Below, piece after piece: positions 5,987 through 7,326 of a stretch of DNA of 7,326 nucleotides. Each line of letters opens with the position of its first letter. Position 1 is the first letter of the stretch. The position numbers were made by a program, and so were the translations under genes. Below the pieces are notes generated by a model. The model saw only the letters and a list, made by a program, of their open reading frames with translations, was not told the origin of the DNA and made no database searches. The stretch is from Thermoplasmata archaeon (GTDB lineage: Archaea > Thermoplasmatota > Thermoplasmata > Thermoplasmatales > Thermoplasmataceae): contig JAJYDZ010000078.1 in assembly GCA_021790415.1 (NCBI GenBank), positions 1-7,326 on the forward strand, written 5' to 3'.

Positions 5987-6337
5987 ATGTTTGAACCTAT
6001 AATAAAGCAGAGACCAGAGTTTATTTCAGAAGTTTTTAGGGTTTTGGGAGATAAAAACCGACTCCATATATTGTGGTTGCTAAATAGGAAAGAGCTTTGT
6101 GTGTGCGAAATAACGGACATCTGCGGTTTATCCCAATCAAATGTATCTCAACATCTGTCAAAATTAAAATCGGTTGGCCTTGTGAAGGAAAGAAGAAAGG
6201 CACAGTGGATTTATTATTCATTAAACACCACTGATTTTCCCATTGTAAAGGAAATCTGTGGTCTTTTACCAGAATATGATGGAGACATTGCAAAACTTGA
6301 AGCCCTTAGTGATGATTCAAAGTGCAATTCGTCATAG
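5987..6337 (+). CDS. ArsR/SmtB-family repressor with CVC sensor motif
   Basis: A 116-residue winged-helix repressor. Signs of the family are VLGDKNRLHILWLL (residues 19-32), ELCVCEIT (37-43), the recognition helix SQSNVSQHLSKLKSVGLV (49-66) and the wing RRKAQWIYYSL (69-79). ELCVC with Cys38 and Cys40 corresponds to the ELCVCDLC metalloid site of classical ArsR; the third cysteine is Thr43 here, and further cysteines lie at 46, 91 and 113. In ArsR the first two cysteines are the essential inducer ligands, so sensing of As(III), another thiophilic metal or reactive sulfur is possible. No arsenic resistance gene is visible, and the operon partners are DsrE and FmdE-like proteins, so a sulfur or thiol signal is a fair alternative (inference). 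It starts 4 nt after the FmdE-like gene and probably represses its own operon through the repeat-bearing promoter at 4946-4978. Confidence 0.85.
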   Translation: MFEPIIKQRPEFISEVFRVLGDKNRLHILWLLNRKELCVCEITDICGLSQSNVSQHLSKLKSVGLVKERRKAQWIYYSLNTTDFPIVKEICGLLPEYDGDIAKLEALSDDSKCNSS

Positions 6338-6375
6338 TTTTATAATTGTCAAAATAATTCTAATTTATTTGAACA

Positions 6376-6397
6376 CAAAGATAACCAACTCTCTTTG
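6376..6397. terminator. Inverted repeat after the ArsR gene, possible terminator
   Basis: CAAAGA (6376-6381) and TCTTTG (6392-6397) form a perfect 6-bp stem with a 10-nt loop, 39 nt after the ArsR stop. The surrounding DNA is T-rich. It could end the DsrE operon transcript. Confidence 0.35.
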
Positions 6398-6424
6398 AAA
6401 ATAATCATTATAAAATTGGATATG

Positions 6425-6447
6425 ACCCTATTAACTAAAGATAGGGT
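6425..6447. terminator. Inverted repeat between convergent genes, possible bidirectional terminator
   Basis: ACCCTAT (6425-6431) and ATAGGGT (6441-6447) form a perfect 7-bp stem with a 9-nt loop, roughly in the middle of the gap between the converging ArsR and DUF1641 genes. A 10-bp perfect palindrome TGGTTAACCA follows at 6455-6464. On the minus strand the run at 6469-6474 reads as six T, which could serve the DUF1641 transcript. Confidence 0.45.
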
Positions 6448-6494
6448 AAATATATGGTTAACCAAATGAAAAAATTATTAGCTGAAATTATAAA

Positions 6495-6947
6495 TTAACT
6501 GGTTTTCCCCATTTTACCCAGGTGTTTAATTAAGTTTATGGCAACCGAAAGGCCTCTTGAAACATCCGGATCCTTAAGCTCTCCAAGAAGACTGAAAGTA
6601 CCATGGATTTTTGGTTCTTCTGCAAATTTCCCCGATGAAATTCCATCAAGGACCGTAAGGAGTTCCTGCATCACAGCTGGATCTGATAATTTTGCAAGTA
6701 CTTCTAACAAAGAATTTAACATCGTCGAAACTCCGTTAAGCATATCGTCTGTTAGGATACTTCTCAAGCTTGCTGTTGCATAAACTATTCCCTTAAGGGA
6801 GTCGGTCATCCCCTTTTCCTGCAACTCTGCAATCCATTGAACCAGATTTGTAACATTTTCCAAATTATTGAATAACGTGTCGATATCTTTCTTTGCACTG
6901 GGATCTCTTAGTTTATCATTTAGAATTAATTCCAGTTCGTTTGTCAT
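6495..6947 (-). CDS. DUF1641 protein, probable partner of the adjacent SQR
   Basis: A 150-residue helical protein with no membrane segment. It matches DUF1641 in length and in the C-terminal motif FSLLGELKDPDVSRGLSVAINLIKHLG (residues about 118-144), where the family has a G-x-x-x-L-x-D-P-D-V-x-R-G-L core. The molecular function is unknown. DUF1641 genes are often found beside sulfide:quinone oxidoreductases and, in bacilli, beside a formate-dehydrogenase-like gene, so a role in assembling or docking a redox enzyme is inferred. There are no cysteines, so it is not itself a thiol carrier. The start ATG overlaps the upstream stop as ATGA and has a strong Shine-Dalgarno site, AGGTGAT (6951-6957 on the minus strand), 3 nt away; this shows operon structure and translational coupling. 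Confidence 0.8.
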   Translation of the reverse strand: MTNELELILNDKLRDPSAKKDIDTLFNNLENVTNLVQWIAELQEKGMTDSLKGIVYATASLRSILTDDMLNGVSTMLNSLLEVLAKLSDPAVMQELLTVLDGISSGKFAEEPKIHGTFSLLGELKDPDVSRGLSVAINLIKHLGKMGKTS

Positions 6948-7326
6948 TGAATCACCTCATTTAATACTGGTTTTGCAGTCATATTCCAATAGAGATTGTT
7001 GTATATGAGTTTAATCCAGTAAAAGGCATAACTCTCAGGCATCATTATGGGTTTTTGTGTATAGCTTGATGTTAGCATCGACGCACTACCGATACCAGTT
7101 ATCATCAGGGCGCCTCCACTTCCATCATAGGTGGATATGGGTTCGTATCCTTCAATTGCCTGGGAAATTCTCTCAGAGACAACAATAGCCTCGGCATCTG
7201 CTACAGATCCTGCCTTTGAGACCTGTAAATTGGTAGCATCTCCTATTGCGTAGGCATTTTCATACCCTTTGATATTAAGTGTTAGATTATCCACTGTGAG
7301 CCACCCCATTTTATCTCCAATTTTAG
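6944..7326 (-). CDS. Sulfide:quinone oxidoreductase-like flavoprotein, C-terminal part (5' end outside the window)
   Basis: The last 127 codons of an FAD/NAD(P)-disulfide-fold enzyme that probably oxidises sulfide and passes electrons to membrane quinone. The visible signs are VDNLTL...G followed by NAYAIGDATN (the GD motif that binds the FAD ribityl chain), AEAIVVSERISQAI, YDGSGGALMITGIGSA, and a C-terminal amphipathic stretch with Trp and Tyr (FYWIKLIYNNLYW) like the membrane-binding tail of SQRs. The frame stays open to the window edge, so the Met at 7309 is internal. The fragment has no cysteine: where many SQRs have their C-terminal redox cysteine, near the YDG segment, an alanine seems to stand. 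It could therefore be an unusual SQR type or an SQR-like NADH dehydrogenase. It overlaps DUF1641 by 4 nt and is encoded on the strand opposite the other genes. Confidence 0.75.
   Translation of the reverse strand, partial: KIGDKMGWLTVDNLTLNIKGYENAYAIGDATNLQVSKAGSVADAEAIVVSERISQAIEGYEPISTYDGSGGALMITGIGSASMLTSSYTQKPIMMPESYAFYWIKLIYNNLYWNMTAKPVLNEVIQ

Noticed and set aside
6454..6498. 14-codon plus-strand frame in the convergent gap
   Set aside because: Very short, no Shine-Dalgarno site, and its start lies at the edge of a palindrome; such a frame is expected by chance.
6538..6783. 81-codon plus-strand frame opposite DUF1641
   Set aside because: Antisense to a gene with a strong ribosome-binding site and a recognisable family motif.

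Overview
The window reads as chromosomal DNA of an AT-rich archaeon, most likely a Thermoplasmata/Thermoplasmatales-type acidophile. The reasons are: a surface protein joining YVTN propeller blades to a domain with the 'ITFKETGLP...W' signature common in thermopsin-like archaeal surface proteins; leaderless-looking promoters with a TATA box centred about 22-28 nt before the ATG; Shine-Dalgarno sites of the GGTGA type in front of operon-internal genes; and a sulfide:quinone oxidoreductase/DUF1641 pair. The assignment rests on reading the sequence, not on a database search.

Layout. 1-2172 (+): a 5'-truncated, membrane-anchored surface protein with about 12.5 tandem 42-residue beta-propeller blades. 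2173-2407: non-coding, with a probable terminator, small palindromes and the promoter of the next gene. 2408-2842 (+): an Lrp/AsnC regulator. 2843-2960: two inverted repeats and a TATA box. 2961-3692 and 3724-4791 (+): a probable two-gene operon of a tandem carboxymuconolactone-decarboxylase/AhpD-fold protein with degenerate active sites, and a ten-helix TDT (TehA/Mae1/SSU1) transporter. 4792-4984: non-coding, ending in a promoter whose TATA box lies inside three tandem copies of an 8-bp motif. 4985-6337 (+): a tight three-gene operon of a DsrE-family protein, an FmdE-family protein and an ArsR-family repressor with a CVC thiol motif. 6338-6494: a convergent intergenic region with three inverted repeats. 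6495-7326 (-): DUF1641 overlapping by ATGA the 3' end of a sulfide:quinone oxidoreductase that runs off the window.

How it may fit together (inference). Four neighbouring units have plausible sulfur links: SQR oxidises sulfide to zero-valent sulfur, DsrE proteins carry persulfide sulfur, an ArsR protein with a Cys-x-Cys pair can sense thiophilic species, and one branch of the TDT family exports sulfite. The DsrE-FmdE-ArsR operon with its repeat-containing promoter is the best candidate for an uncharacterised system. The FmdE-like protein keeps the His/Cys core but has no C-terminal zinc ribbon, and nothing else in the window suggests methanogenesis. No RNA gene, insertion sequence, CRISPR array or origin was seen.
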